33,091 nt of DNA, from the NCBI RefSeq assembly GCF_014652235.1, contig NZ_BMYK01000045.1, positions 1 through 33,091 on the forward strand. The letters run 5' to 3'. Position numbers and translations under genes: made by a program. Under the pieces are notes generated by a model. The model saw only the letters and a program-made list of their open reading frames with translations. It made no database searches and was not told where the DNA came from. The DNA is from Pseudorhodoferax aquiterrae (GTDB taxonomy: Bacteria; Pseudomonadota; Gammaproteobacteria; Burkholderiales; Burkholderiaceae_C). Below, piece by piece: positions 1-7,197 of the stretch (position 1 is its first letter; every line of letters begins with the position of its first letter).

Positions 1-726
1 GATGGCGTCCTTCAGCAGCCAGCCGCCGTTGGGGTCCAGCGTGACGCGGGCTTCGGGGAAGCGTTCGTGCAGGGCGGTGACGGCCTCGACCTCCTCGTCG
101 CCGCGCAACACGCCGCCCTTGAGCTTGAAGTCCTGAAAGCCGTAGCGCTCCTGGGCCGCCTCCGCCAGGCGCACGATGGCTTCGGGCGTCATGGCTTTCT
201 CGTGGCGCAGGCGGAACCAGGCGTTGTCGGCCTCGGGCTCGCGGCGGTAGGGCAGGTCGGTCTTGCCCTGGTCGCCCACGTAGAAGAGGTAGCCCAGCAT
301 CTGCACGGCATCGCGCTGCTGGCCTTCGCCGAGCAGGGCCGCGACGGGCACGTCCAGGTGCTGGCCCAGGAGGTCGAGCAGGGCCGACTCGGCGGCCGTG
401 ACGGCGTGGATGGCCACGCGCAGGTCGAAGGTCTGCAGGCCACGCCCGCCGCTGTCGCGTTCGGCGAACTGCGTGCGCATGGCGTTCAGGATCGCCTGGC
501 AATTGCCGATGGGCTGGCCGACGATGAGCGCGCGTGCGTCTTCCAGCGTCTGGCGGATCTTCTCGCCGCCGGGCACTTCGCCCACGCCGGTGCGGCCGGC
601 GTTGTCGGTCAGGATCAGCAGGTTGCGCGTGAAGAACGGGCCGTGCGCGCCCGACAGGTTCATGAGCATGTCGTCGTGGCCCGCCACGGGCACGACACGC
701 AGTTCGGTAACGACAGGGGTGGACAT
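1..726 (-). CDS. gudD: Glucarate dehydratase, N-terminal part (cut by window edge)
   Basis: Dehydrates D-glucarate to 5-keto-4-deoxyglucarate, the step before KdgD. The 242 visible codons read from ATG at 726 ([14 protein letters not shown]) and run off the window; the family is usually about 440-450 residues, so roughly the first 54% is here. The N-terminal capping domain carries the family stretches around residues 26-55 ([20 protein letters not shown]). The start of the enolase-superfamily barrel shows the K-x-K pair at 201-203 (FKLKGG) and the metal ligand stretch LDPNGG at 230-235 (D231, N233). It is the last visible gene of the minus-strand glucarate operon, 23 nt after the lipoprotein gene. 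The ribosome-binding site is weak. The call is strong for the family. Discrimination from the GudX paralogue or a related aldarate dehydratase rests on context and close resemblance. Confidence 0.93.
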   Translation of the reverse strand, partial: MSTPVVTELRVVPVAGHDDMLMNLSGAHGPFFTRNLLILTDNAGRTGVGEVPGGEKIRQTLEDARALIVGQPIGNCQAILNAMRTQFAERDSGGRGLQTFDLRVAIHAVTAAESALLDLLGQHLDVPVAALLGEGQQRDAVQMLGYLFYVGDQGKTDLPYRREPEADNAWFRLRHEKAMTPEAIVRLAEAAQERYGFQDFKLKGGVLRGDEEVEAVTALHERFPEARVTLDPNGGWLLKDAI

Positions 727-749
727 GCGGCTTTCTGGAGAGATGGGTT

Positions 750-1199
750 TCAGACCGGCGGACGCACGGCCTGGCGGGCCAGCAGTTTCCACTGTCCGCC
801 CTGCTTTTGCCACACGTGCAGGATCTTGATGTTGACCTTGCCGGGCTTGCCAGCATCCATGGTGTCGGCGATGAGCGTGTGGCGCACGATGGCGGCATCG
901 CCCAAGACCTTCACGGTCTGCTCGCTGATGGCGATGGTCACGAAGTCGGACTTGCCATCGAGCAGGTCGGCGATGAAGCTGGCCTTGGTGTCGATCTTGC
1001 CGCCCGAGTGGCCGTAGCTCAGGTCATCGGCCACCAGTGCGGACAAGGCCTCACGCGTGGGATCGACCATGGCCACGCGCAGCTTCTCGGCTGCGGCGGT
1101 CACGGCCGCGGTGTCGCTCGCGCCGTGGCCCGCAGGCAGGCCGGCGCAACCGGAAAACATGACGGCCGCAGCCGCCACCAGACAGAGTTTGCGGAACAT
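750..1199 (-). CDS. NTF2/SnoaL-like (DUF4440-type) lipoprotein
   Basis: A 149-residue exported protein of unknown role. It begins with a basic and hydrophobic signal peptide ending in a lipobox-like MFSGC, which places the lipidated Cys at residue 18, so it should be membrane-anchored in the periplasm. The rest resembles the NTF2-like/SnoaL-type cone fold: a helix-rich start ([22 protein letters not shown]), then [10 protein letters not shown], and C-terminal strands ending in [18 protein letters not shown], typical of DUF4440 proteins. The ATG at 1199 has a good upstream GAGGAG. It lies between kdgD (43 nt upstream) and gudD (23 nt downstream), so it is probably co-transcribed with glucarate catabolism genes. 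Members of this fold can be enzymes or ligand binders, and nothing here decides which. The family call is by pattern and the function is unknown. Confidence 0.78.
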   Translation of the reverse strand: MFRKLCLVAAAAVMFSGCAGLPAGHGASDTAAVTAAAEKLRVAMVDPTREALSALVADDLSYGHSGGKIDTKASFIADLLDGKSDFVTIAISEQTVKVLGDAAIVRHTLIADTMDAGKPGKVNIKILHVWQKQGGQWKLLARQAVRPPV

Positions 1200-1242
1200 G
1201 CGCGTGTCTCCTCGTGTGGTGTGTTGGCGCGCGTGCTTGCGT

Positions 1243-2154
1243 TTACTGCGGGCCGAGCTTTTGGATCAGCGTGGCCAGCTCTTCCATCTCGTTCGGCTTG
1301 AGGTCGGACAGCGGTGCGCGCACCGGGCCGCCATCGTGGCCGACGATGCGGGCGCCGGCCTTGATGATGGAAACGCCATAGCCTTCCACGCGGTTGCGGA
1401 TGGCCAGGTAGGGCATGAAGAACTCCTTGAGCAGCTTGTGCTGGGTTGCCATGTCGTCGGCGGTCACGGCCTTGTAGAAGTCCATCGCCGTCTTCGGGAT
1501 GAAGTTGAACACGGCCGACGAGTACACCGGCGTGCCCAGCGCCTTGTAGGCCGCGGCATAGACCTCGGCGGTCGGCAGGCCGCCCAGGTAGGAGAAGCGG
1601 TCGCCCATCTTCATGTAGATGGAGGACATGGTCTCGATGTTGCCCACGCCGTCCTTGAAGCCGATCAGATTGGGGCAGCGGTCGGCCAGGATGGCCAGCG
1701 AGTTGGGTGTGAGCTTGGTGCGGTCGCGGTTGTAGACGATGACGCCGAACTTGACGCTCTTGCAGACCTGGGCGACATGCTCGATCAGGCCTTCCTGGCC
1801 GGCTTCGGTCAGGTAGTGCGGCAGCAGCAGGATGCCGTGGGCACCCAGGCGCTCGGCTTCCTGGGCATGGGCGATCGCGGTGCGGGTCGGGCCGCCGGCG
1901 CCGGCGATGATGGGCACCTTGCCTCGGCAGGTGTCCACCGCGGTCTTGATGACTTGGCTGTATTCCTCACCGGACAGCGAGAAGTACTCGCCCGTGCCGC
2001 CGGCCGCGAACAGCGCGCTGGCGCCGTAGGGGGCCAGCCATTCCAGGCGCTCGATGTAGGTCTTGGGGCGGAAGTTGCCCTGCGCGTCGAAGTCCGTGAT
2101 GGGGAACGACAGTAGGCCGGAGCCCATGATGGATTTGAGTTCTTGCGGGTTCAT
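1243..2154 (-). CDS. kdgD: 5-dehydro-4-deoxyglucarate dehydratase (decarboxylating)
   Basis: Converts 5-keto-4-deoxyglucarate to 2,5-dioxopentanoate (alpha-ketoglutarate semialdehyde) with loss of CO2 and water, on the cytosolic route from aldarates to alpha-ketoglutarate. The 303-residue length is that of KdgD. It is a dihydrodipicolinate-synthase-type barrel with GGTGEYFSL at 52-60, the Tyr of VYNRDRTKL (Y141), and the Schiff-base Lys of [10 protein letters not shown] (K167). The start at 2154 ([18 protein letters not shown]) is chosen because GAGGA lies just upstream and the family begins this way; the same frame is open further upstream without homology. It follows the Bug binding-protein gene by 35 nt and precedes the lipoprotein and gudD, which fixes its role in glucarate use. 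The semialdehyde dehydrogenase needed next is not in the window. Confidence 0.96.
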   Translation of the reverse strand: MNPQELKSIMGSGLLSFPITDFDAQGNFRPKTYIERLEWLAPYGASALFAAGGTGEYFSLSGEEYSQVIKTAVDTCRGKVPIIAGAGGPTRTAIAHAQEAERLGAHGILLLPHYLTEAGQEGLIEHVAQVCKSVKFGVIVYNRDRTKLTPNSLAILADRCPNLIGFKDGVGNIETMSSIYMKMGDRFSYLGGLPTAEVYAAAYKALGTPVYSSAVFNFIPKTAMDFYKAVTADDMATQHKLLKEFFMPYLAIRNRVEGYGVSIIKAGARIVGHDGGPVRAPLSDLKPNEMEELATLIQKLGPQ

Positions 2155-2189
2155 ATCGGTGGTCCTCGTTGTAGGGTTGTTCAGAAAAA

Positions 2190-3161
2190 TCAGTCCAGCT
2201 TGATGCCCGCGGCCTGCACCACGGAAGCCCAACGGGCGCGCTCCTTGTTGAAGAAGCTTTCTTCCTCGGCCGGCGCCATGGTCACAACCTCGGCGCCCTG
2301 CCCGGCCAGGCGCGAACGGATGTCGGCCGAGCGGATCACGGTGATGAGCTCCTTGTTCAGGCGCTGCACGATGGCGTCCGGCGTGCCCTTGGCCACGCGC
2401 ACGCCCTGCCAGGTGCCCGACTCGTAGCCCGGCACGCCCTGCTCGGCGATGGTCGGCGTGTCGCCCACCAGCGGCATGCGCGTGCCCTTGGACACGGCCA
2501 GGAGCTTGAGCTTGCCGCTCTGCACGTGCGGCAGCGTGGCCAGCATGCCATTCATGAGCACCTGGGTCTGGCCGCCCACGGTGTCCTGGATCGCCTGCAC
2601 GCCGCCCTTGTAGGGCACGTAGACCCACTTGGCGTTGGTGGCGCGCTCCAGCGCCACACCAGCCAGGTGCGGCGCGCTGCCGGTGGCGGTCACGGCGAAG
2701 TTCAGGTCCGTGGTCTTGGACAGCGCGACCAGTTCCTTGAGGTTGTTGGCCTTCACGGACGGGTGCACCACCAGCAGGTGCGGCGAGTAGGCCAGCATGG
2801 TCACGCCACGCAGGTCCTTGGACGGGTCGAACGGCAGCTTGGTGTAGACCGAGGGGCTGATCGCCAGTGCGCCCACGTCGCACAGCAGCAGCGTGTAGCC
2901 GTCCGGTGCGGACTTGGCGACGAAGTCGGCGCCCAGGTTGCCATTGGCGCCGGCCTTGTTTTCCACGATCACGGTCTGCTTGAGCGCATCGGCCAGCGGC
3001 ACGCTGATGGCGCGCGCAATGATGTCCGACGACCCGCCTGGCGGGTACGGCACGATGATGCGGATGGGCTTGCTGGGCCAGGCGTCCTTGGTCTGTGCCA
3101 GGCTCGGCAGCGCCACCGTGGCGGCAGCGGCGGCTAGCAGTTCGCGGCGTTTCAGTTGCAT
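2190..3161 (-). CDS. Bug/TctC-family periplasmic substrate-binding protein
   Basis: A 323-residue tripartite-tricarboxylate-transporter (TTT) type binding protein. The signal peptide starts [19 protein letters not shown] and ends near SLAQ; the paired Arg after a Lys is Tat-like but not a clear Tat motif. The mature start has the Bug hallmark [20 protein letters not shown], followed by family stretches such as [18 protein letters not shown] and [15 protein letters not shown]. The start at 3161 is supported by GAGGAG 8 nt upstream; an earlier in-frame ATG would add an implausible leader. No TctA or TctB membrane subunit is nearby, so it is an orphan, as is common for Bug proteins in Burkholderiales. 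As first gene of the glucarate operon it probably binds glucarate or a related acid. That ligand is inference. The promoter and operator directly upstream are listed separately. Confidence 0.92.
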   Translation of the reverse strand: MQLKRRELLAAAAATVALPSLAQTKDAWPSKPIRIIVPYPPGGSSDIIARAISVPLADALKQTVIVENKAGANGNLGADFVAKSAPDGYTLLLCDVGALAISPSVYTKLPFDPSKDLRGVTMLAYSPHLLVVHPSVKANNLKELVALSKTTDLNFAVTATGSAPHLAGVALERATNAKWVYVPYKGGVQAIQDTVGGQTQVLMNGMLATLPHVQSGKLKLLAVSKGTRMPLVGDTPTIAEQGVPGYESGTWQGVRVAKGTPDAIVQRLNKELITVIRSADIRSRLAGQGAEVVTMAPAEEESFFNKERARWASVVQAAGIKLD

Positions 3162-3201
3162 CGAGGTCTCCTCGGGGCGATCGGTTGCGATGAAGTCAGT
3201 C

Positions 3202-3230
3202 ATCGTACAACCAAAGACGATCCCTGCCAA
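3202..3230 (-). promoter_or_regulatory. Sigma-70-like promoter of the glucarate operon
   Basis: On the minus strand, TTGGCA (3225-3230) is followed by exactly 17 bp and then TACGAT (3202-3207), 41 nt before the ATG of the binding-protein gene. The -35 differs from consensus at one base and the -10 matches 4 of 6. The -10 lies inside the candidate GntR operator, which is the arrangement expected for repression. Confidence 0.55.
3203..3213. promoter_or_regulatory. Candidate GntR (FadR-type) operator before the glucarate operon
   Basis: TCGTACAACCA on the plus strand fits the FadR-subfamily half-site consensus TNGTNNNACNA. Its complement contains GTTGTACGA, identical over 9 bp to the operator-like palindrome before the gntR gene at 4073. 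It overlaps the -10 box of the candidate operon promoter. Confidence 0.6.
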
Positions 3231-3247
3231 TGAATTTGTGCAAGGGC

Positions 3248-4048
3248 TCAGCCGGTCGTGCCGGCCGAACGCTGGGCGGCCTCCTGCGCCAGGCGCAGCC
3301 GCTCGCGGCTGTTCGTCAGGTGGATGCGCATGGCGGCGCGCGCCGAGTCCGGGTCGCGCCGCGCGATCGCGGCGTAGATCTCCTCGTGCTCGCGGTTCAC
3401 GCGCACGAGGTACTCGCCGCGCCGGTCGTGGTTGCGGATGGCGCTCACGCGCGTGCGCGGGATCAGCGTGGTGCCCAGGTGGCCCATGATGTCGGCGAAG
3501 TACGGGTTGCCCGTGGCCTGCGCGATCTGCAGGTGGAAGCTGAAGTCGTGCGCCACGGTGTCGCCACCGGCCGCCACATTGGCCTCGAACGCGTCGAGTG
3601 CCGCGCGCAGGCCCTGCAACTGCGCATCCGTTCGGCGCAGCGCGGCCAGGCCGGCCGATTCGGTCTCCAGACTGATGCGCAATTCGAGCACGGCCAGCAC
3701 GTCGACCGTGGTGGCGATGTCCGCCCCTTCCAGCCGGAACATGCCGGCCGCGCGGGGCGGCAGCACGAAGGTGCCCACGCCGTGGTGCGTCTCCACGAGG
3801 CCGGAAGCCTGCAGCTTGGACAGCGCCTCGCGCACCACCGTGCGGCTCACGCCATAGGCCTGCATGATGGCCGACTCGGTCGGCAGCTTGTCGCCCGTGC
3901 GCAGCTGCTGGCTGCGGATCTTCTCCGACAGGTCATCCACCAGCCCATGCGCCAGGCCGCGGCCGCGCCGGCGCGGAACGGCCGCCGCGAACGGCGCGGC
4001 AGGGGCGGCTTCTGGCGTGGCGCTCGGCCCGTTGGACAGCGTGGACAT
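3248..4048 (-). CDS. GntR-family (FadR/FCD subfamily) transcriptional regulator
   Basis: A 266-residue regulator, probably the repressor of the adjacent glucarate operon, relieved by a sugar-acid effector. The N-terminus is a low-complexity Ala/Pro stretch followed by basic RRRGRG. A GntR winged helix-turn-helix covers about residues 32-98 (GDKLPTESAIMQAYGVSRTVVREALSKL, then GLVETHHGVGTFVLPP). The rest is an all-helical FCD effector domain with metal-type residues in HDFSFHLQIAQATGNP and the late MRIHL. The start at 4048 is chosen because the operator and a -10-like box lie directly upstream; the frame continues further but would translate through them. It lies 86 nt upstream of the binding-protein gene on the same strand. 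The closeness of the shared 9-bp operator core supports autoregulation and control of the glucarate genes. The specific effector is inferred from context. Confidence 0.93.
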   Translation of the reverse strand: MSTLSNGPSATPEAAPAAPFAAAVPRRRGRGLAHGLVDDLSEKIRSQQLRTGDKLPTESAIMQAYGVSRTVVREALSKLQASGLVETHHGVGTFVLPPRAAGMFRLEGADIATTVDVLAVLELRISLETESAGLAALRRTDAQLQGLRAALDAFEANVAAGGDTVAHDFSFHLQIAQATGNPYFADIMGHLGTTLIPRTRVSAIRNHDRRGEYLVRVNREHEEIYAAIARRDPDSARAAMRIHLTNSRERLRLAQEAAQRSAGTTG

Positions 4049-4072
4049 GGGGGCATCATAGTGCTTGCGGCA

Positions 4073-4085
4073 GTTGTACGACAAC
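4073..4085. promoter_or_regulatory. Palindromic GntR operator before gntR
   Basis: GTTGTACGACAAC is a 13-bp inverted repeat with 5-bp arms that contains TTGTACGACAA, a match to TNGTNNNACNA. It lies 25 nt upstream of the gntR ATG and directly after a weak -10-like TATGTT on the minus strand, so it would block gntR transcription. It also lies in the spacer shared with the divergent lacI gene. The core GTTGTACGA recurs before the glucarate operon. Confidence 0.65.
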
Positions 4086-4167
4086 ATACCATGGAAGGAC
4101 CCGAGTTCCCGCCACAGCGCATCTGTGGCATGGTTCGCGCCCTGCGTCACTTTCGGCCGATCCATCC

Positions 4168-5190
4168 ATGACAGTTCCGCGCAAGCGCGCCGCCACCATC
4201 CGCGACGTGGCCGAGGCCGCCCAGGTCTCGACCGCCACGGTGTCCAAGTTCGTCAACGGCAACCAGCGCTTCACGGCCGAGGTGGAGGCCCGCATCGCCC
4301 AGGCCGTGCGCCAGCTGGGTTACTCGCTGAACCCGATGGCGCGCGGCATGATCACGGGCCAGACCGGCAACGTCGGCATCGTGATCCTGGACATCCGCAA
4401 CCCCTACTTCACGAGCCTGGTGAAGGGCGCGGCGCGCCAGGCGGCCAGCGCCGGGCTCAACCTCATCATCGCGGACGCGGAGGAAAGCACGGCGCCCGAG
4501 CTCGGCGTGCTGCAGTCGCTGCGCCGGCGCGTGGACGGCCTGATCGTCAGCGCGCGGCTGCCGGCGCCGGCCATCGGGTCGCTGTTCGAAAGCGGCACGC
4601 CCGTGGTGTTCTACGGCCGGCCCTCGCCTTACGAGAAGAACCACAATGTGGGTTGCGACAACTACGCGGCCGCGCTGATGCTGGGCCGCCACCTGCGCGA
4701 ACTGGGCCACCGCCGCATCAGCTACCTGGGCTTTTCCGGTGCGCGCTGGAGCGCCGAGCGCGAGCGCGGGCTCAGGGACGCCTTCCAGGGCGTCGAGGCG
4801 CGCTTTCGCAGCTTCGACGCGACCGCCCCCTCGGCCGAGGAAGGCGAGCGCCTGGCCTCCACCGTGCTGCTGTCGCAGGAACTGGACGACGCCATCGTGA
4901 CCTACAACGACCTGCTGGCCATGGGCCTCTTGGTGGAGGCCAAGTCGCTCGGGATCCGCGTGCCGGAGCAGGTGTCGGTGGCCGGCTTCGACAACCTGGC
5001 CTACGGCCGCCTCGTGAGTCCGGCGCTGACCAGCGTGGACATGATGGGCGAGGCCACCGGCGAGCTGGCCATGCGCAAGCTGGTCGGCGTGATCAAAGGC
5101 CAGCCCGCCACGCACGAGGACGACGTGCTGCAAAGCCGCATCGTCGCGCGCGAGTCCACCGCGCCGCGCCGACCTAGGGTAAACGATTAG
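4168..5190 (+). CDS. LacI-family transcriptional regulator
   Basis: A 340-residue LacI/GalR-family regulator, likely controlling the uronate genes that follow. The N-terminal helix-turn-helix and hinge cover about residues 9-62 (ATIRDVAEAAQVSTATVSKF, then QAVRQLGYSLNPMARGM). The periplasmic-binding-protein-like core follows, with typical stretches NVGIVILDIRNPYFTSLVKG, GHRRISYLGF and QVSVAGFDNLAYGRLVSPAL. It is divergent from gntR across a 119-bp spacer. No clear Shine-Dalgarno sequence precedes the ATG, but the start matches the family. A LacI-type operator half-palindrome overlaps its own stop codon, and a better one lies 80 nt further on before udh. The ligand is unknown; a uronate or aldarate, or their lactones, would fit the gene neighbourhood. 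Confidence 0.94.
   Translation: MTVPRKRAATIRDVAEAAQVSTATVSKFVNGNQRFTAEVEARIAQAVRQLGYSLNPMARGMITGQTGNVGIVILDIRNPYFTSLVKGAARQAASAGLNLIIADAEESTAPELGVLQSLRRRVDGLIVSARLPAPAIGSLFESGTPVVFYGRPSPYEKNHNVGCDNYAAALMLGRHLRELGHRRISYLGFSGARWSAERERGLRDAFQGVEARFRSFDATAPSAEEGERLASTVLLSQELDDAIVTYNDLLAMGLLVEAKSLGIRVPEQVSVAGFDNLAYGRLVSPALTSVDMMGEATGELAMRKLVGVIKGQPATHEDDVLQSRIVARESTAPRRPRVND
5180..5189. promoter_or_regulatory. LacI-type operator O1 (imperfect) at the end of lacI
   Basis: TAAACGATTA is a 10-bp palindrome with one mismatch and the central CG typical of LacI-family operators. It overlaps the lacI stop codon and is 90 bp, centre to centre, from the perfect site O2. A pair of sites would allow looping over the udh promoter region. 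Confidence 0.45.
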
Positions 5191-5269
5191 CTTTCAGGGA
5201 TTGACGCAAGCGGTCCGCTGCAGGAGCATCGCGCCCATCGCCCAGTGGCGTATTTTTTTCAGCACAAGT

Positions 5270-5279
5270 TAAACGTTTA
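5270..5279. promoter_or_regulatory. LacI-type operator O2 before udh
   Basis: TAAACGTTTA is a perfect 10-bp palindrome with central CG, in the context GTTAAACGTTTAC, which is the classical form of a LacI-family operator. It lies 76 nt before the udh ATG and just after a TATTTT stretch (5251) that could be a -10 box. A -35-like TTGACG is at 5201, but no well-spaced pair is evident. Confidence 0.6.
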
Positions 5280-5355
5280 CCCGTCTTTCGCAGGACAAGG
5301 AAGTTCTGGAAAGTCCGGGCTGGTTTGTCGGCGGATCCACGTTCAACCTTTTGCC

Positions 5356-6183
5356 ATGTCCACTTCGACTTCTTCCCCGGCGCCGCGCCTGCAGCGCCTG
5401 CTCCTGACCGGTGCCGCAGGCGGCCTGGGCAAGGTGCTGCGCGAACGCCTCGTTCCCTCTGCCCAGGCACTGCGTGTCTCCGACATCGCCCCCCTGGGCG
5501 AGGCGCGCGGCCCGCACGAGGAGGTCCGCCCCTGCGACCTCGCCGACCGCCAGGCCGTGGCCGCATTGCTGCAAGGCTGCGACGCCATCGTGCACCTGGG
5601 CGGTGTCTCGGTGGAGCGGCCCTTCGAGGAAATCCTCGAGGCCAACATCAAGGGCATCTTCAACGTCTACGAGGGTGCGCGCCGCCATGGCGTCAAGCGC
5701 GTGGTGTTCGCCAGCTCCAACCACGTGATCGGCTTCTACAAGCAGACCGAGACGCTGGATGCGAACGTGCTGCGCCGGCCCGACGGCTACTACGGCCTGT
5801 CCAAGTCCTTCGGCGAAGACATGGCGCAGTTCTACTTCGACCGCTACGGCATCGAGACCGTCAGCATCCGCATCGGCTCCTCGTTCCCCGAGCCGCTGAA
5901 CCGCCGCATGATGCACACCTGGCTCAGCTACGACGACCTCACGGCCCTGGTCGAGAAAGCCTTGTTCACGCCGGGCGTGGGCCACACCGTGGTCTACGGC
6001 GCCTCGGCCAACGAGAAGGTCTGGTGGGACAACCATGCCGCCGCCAAGCTCGGCTGGACACCCAGGGACAGCTCGGAGCCCTTCCGCGCCAAGGTCGAGG
6101 CCCAGCCGCCCGTCGCGGCGGACGACCCCAACGCCGTCTACCAGGGCGGTGCCTTCACGGCCCAAGGCCCCTTCGGCGACTAA
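5356..6183 (+). CDS. udh: Uronate dehydrogenase (NAD-dependent)
   Basis: Oxidises D-glucuronate or D-galacturonate to the corresponding aldaro-1,5-lactone with NAD+, the first step of the oxidative uronate pathway. The 275-residue protein is an extended SDR. It has the nucleotide-binding loop TGAAGGLG at 18-25, conserved ASSNHVIGFY near 119-128, and the catalytic Tyr/Lys pair of YYGLSK (Y146, K150). It closely follows my recollection of Agrobacterium and Pseudomonas Udh, including SIRIGSSFPEP, TWLSYDDL, GVGHTVVYGAS and the C-terminal AVYQGGAF. I chose ATG 5356 because the TGAAGG loop then sits at the normal distance; the upstream frame contains the LacI operator. It opens the plus-strand uronate module and is followed by a lactonase gene. 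Confidence 0.95.
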   Translation: MSTSTSSPAPRLQRLLLTGAAGGLGKVLRERLVPSAQALRVSDIAPLGEARGPHEEVRPCDLADRQAVAALLQGCDAIVHLGGVSVERPFEEILEANIKGIFNVYEGARRHGVKRVVFASSNHVIGFYKQTETLDANVLRRPDGYYGLSKSFGEDMAQFYFDRYGIETVSIRIGSSFPEPLNRRMMHTWLSYDDLTALVEKALFTPGVGHTVVYGASANEKVWWDNHAAAKLGWTPRDSSEPFRAKVEAQPPVAADDPNAVYQGGAFTAQGPFGD

Positions 6184-6190
6184 GTCATGA

Positions 6191-6271
6191 AGCCCCCACG
6201 CTCATCGCTTCGCGTATCGCTGCCCCCCGAGGGGGCGCGTCAGTGCCTTCGGGCGGCCGGGCGGCACTGAC
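6191..6271. repeat. Intergenic palindromic repeat (Comamonadaceae-like REP element)
   Basis: This 81-bp block between udh and the lactonase gene begins AGCCCCCACGCTCATCGC. It contains a CCCCC-CGA-GGGGG hairpin (about 6224-6235) and ends in a perfect 9-bp inverted repeat, GTCAGTGCC (6239-6247) and GGCACTGAC (6263-6271), with a 15-nt loop. The block resembles a short repeat that I recall as common between genes in Acidovorax and Variovorax-type genomes. No second copy is visible in this window. The last arm ends exactly one base before the lactonase ATG. Confidence 0.6.
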
Positions 6272-7153
6272 ATGGCAGACCTGATCCTCGACGCCCGCAA
6301 CGGCACCGGCGAGAGCCCGGTCTGGCACGTGGGCGAGCAGGCGCTGTACTGGGTCGACATTCCCGGCAAGGCCATCCACCGCTGGTCGCCCGCGCAGGGC
6401 CACCGCCAATGGGCCACGGCCGAGATGCCGGCCTGCATCGCCGCCACGCCGCAGCCGGGCCGCTGGATCGCGGGCATGGAGAGCGGCCTGTTCGCGCTGC
6501 AGTTGCAGGACGACGGCCAGGTGCAGGCCGAACGCCTGGCCGCCGTGCAGCACGCGGCGCCCGCCATGCGCTTCAACGATGGCCGCTGCGACCGCCAGGG
6601 GCGCCTGTGGGCCGGCACCATGTGCCTGGACATGGCGGCCGCCATCCGCGCCGGCGCCTGGTACCGCTTCGGTGCCGGCGACACCGCCCTGCCCACCCAG
6701 CTCGGCGACTTCATCGTGCCCAACGGCCTGGCCTTCAGTCCCGACGGCAGGACCATGTACCTGTCGGACTCGCATCCGCAGGTACAAAGCATCTGGGCCT
6801 TCGACTACGACACCGCCAGCGGCACGCCGTCCAACCGCCGCCTGTTCGTCGACATGAACCCGCTGCCGGGCCGTCCCGATGGCGCCGCCATCGACGTGGA
6901 CGGCTGCTACTGGATCTGCGGCAACGACGCCGGCCTCGTGCACCGCTTCACGCCCGAGGGCCGGCTCGACAAGTCGCTGGCCCTGCCCGTCAAGAAGCCC
7001 GCGATGTGCGCCTTCGGCGGCCCACGCCTGGACACCTTGTACGTGACCTCGATCCGGCCCGGCGGCGACCTGTCGGACCAGCCGCTGGCCGGCGGCGTGT
7101 TCGCGCTGACGCCAGGTACCCAAGGTCTGGCAGAACCCCTGTTCGCAGACTGA
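6272..7153 (+). CDS. SMP-30/gluconolactonase-family aldarolactone hydrolase
   Basis: A 293-residue six-bladed propeller lactonase of the SMP-30/regucalcin family. In this context it should open the glucaro- or galactaro-lactone made by Udh. Metal-site residues expected for the family are visible: E14 (GTGESPVW), N151 (VPNGLAFSPDG) and D203 (GRPDGAAID). The substrate-contact pair R100/N102 lies in MRFNDGRCD. The start at 6272 is right for the family, but no Shine-Dalgarno sequence precedes it; instead a perfect inverted repeat abuts the ATG. Translation may therefore be coupled or weak, or the repeat may have inserted here. It follows udh by 88 nt and precedes dctP by 44 nt. The exact lactone substrate is inferred from the neighbours. 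Confidence 0.9.
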   Translation: MADLILDARNGTGESPVWHVGEQALYWVDIPGKAIHRWSPAQGHRQWATAEMPACIAATPQPGRWIAGMESGLFALQLQDDGQVQAERLAAVQHAAPAMRFNDGRCDRQGRLWAGTMCLDMAAAIRAGAWYRFGAGDTALPTQLGDFIVPNGLAFSPDGRTMYLSDSHPQVQSIWAFDYDTASGTPSNRRLFVDMNPLPGRPDGAAIDVDGCYWICGNDAGLVHRFTPEGRLDKSLALPVKKPAMCAFGGPRLDTLYVTSIRPGGDLSDQPLAGGVFALTPGTQGLAEPLFAD

Positions 7154-7197
7154 CCCGTTCCTTCCCCCGCCACCCCACCCACCACTAGGAGACAAGC

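Noticed and set aside
2190-3161. A complete tripartite tricarboxylate transporter at the glucarate operon.
   Set aside because: Only the binding protein is present; no TctA- or TctB-like membrane gene is in the window.
5251-5259. The T-run after lacI as a rho-independent terminator.
   Set aside because: No stable GC-rich stem directly precedes it. The sequence fits better as part of a promoter region before the LacI operator.
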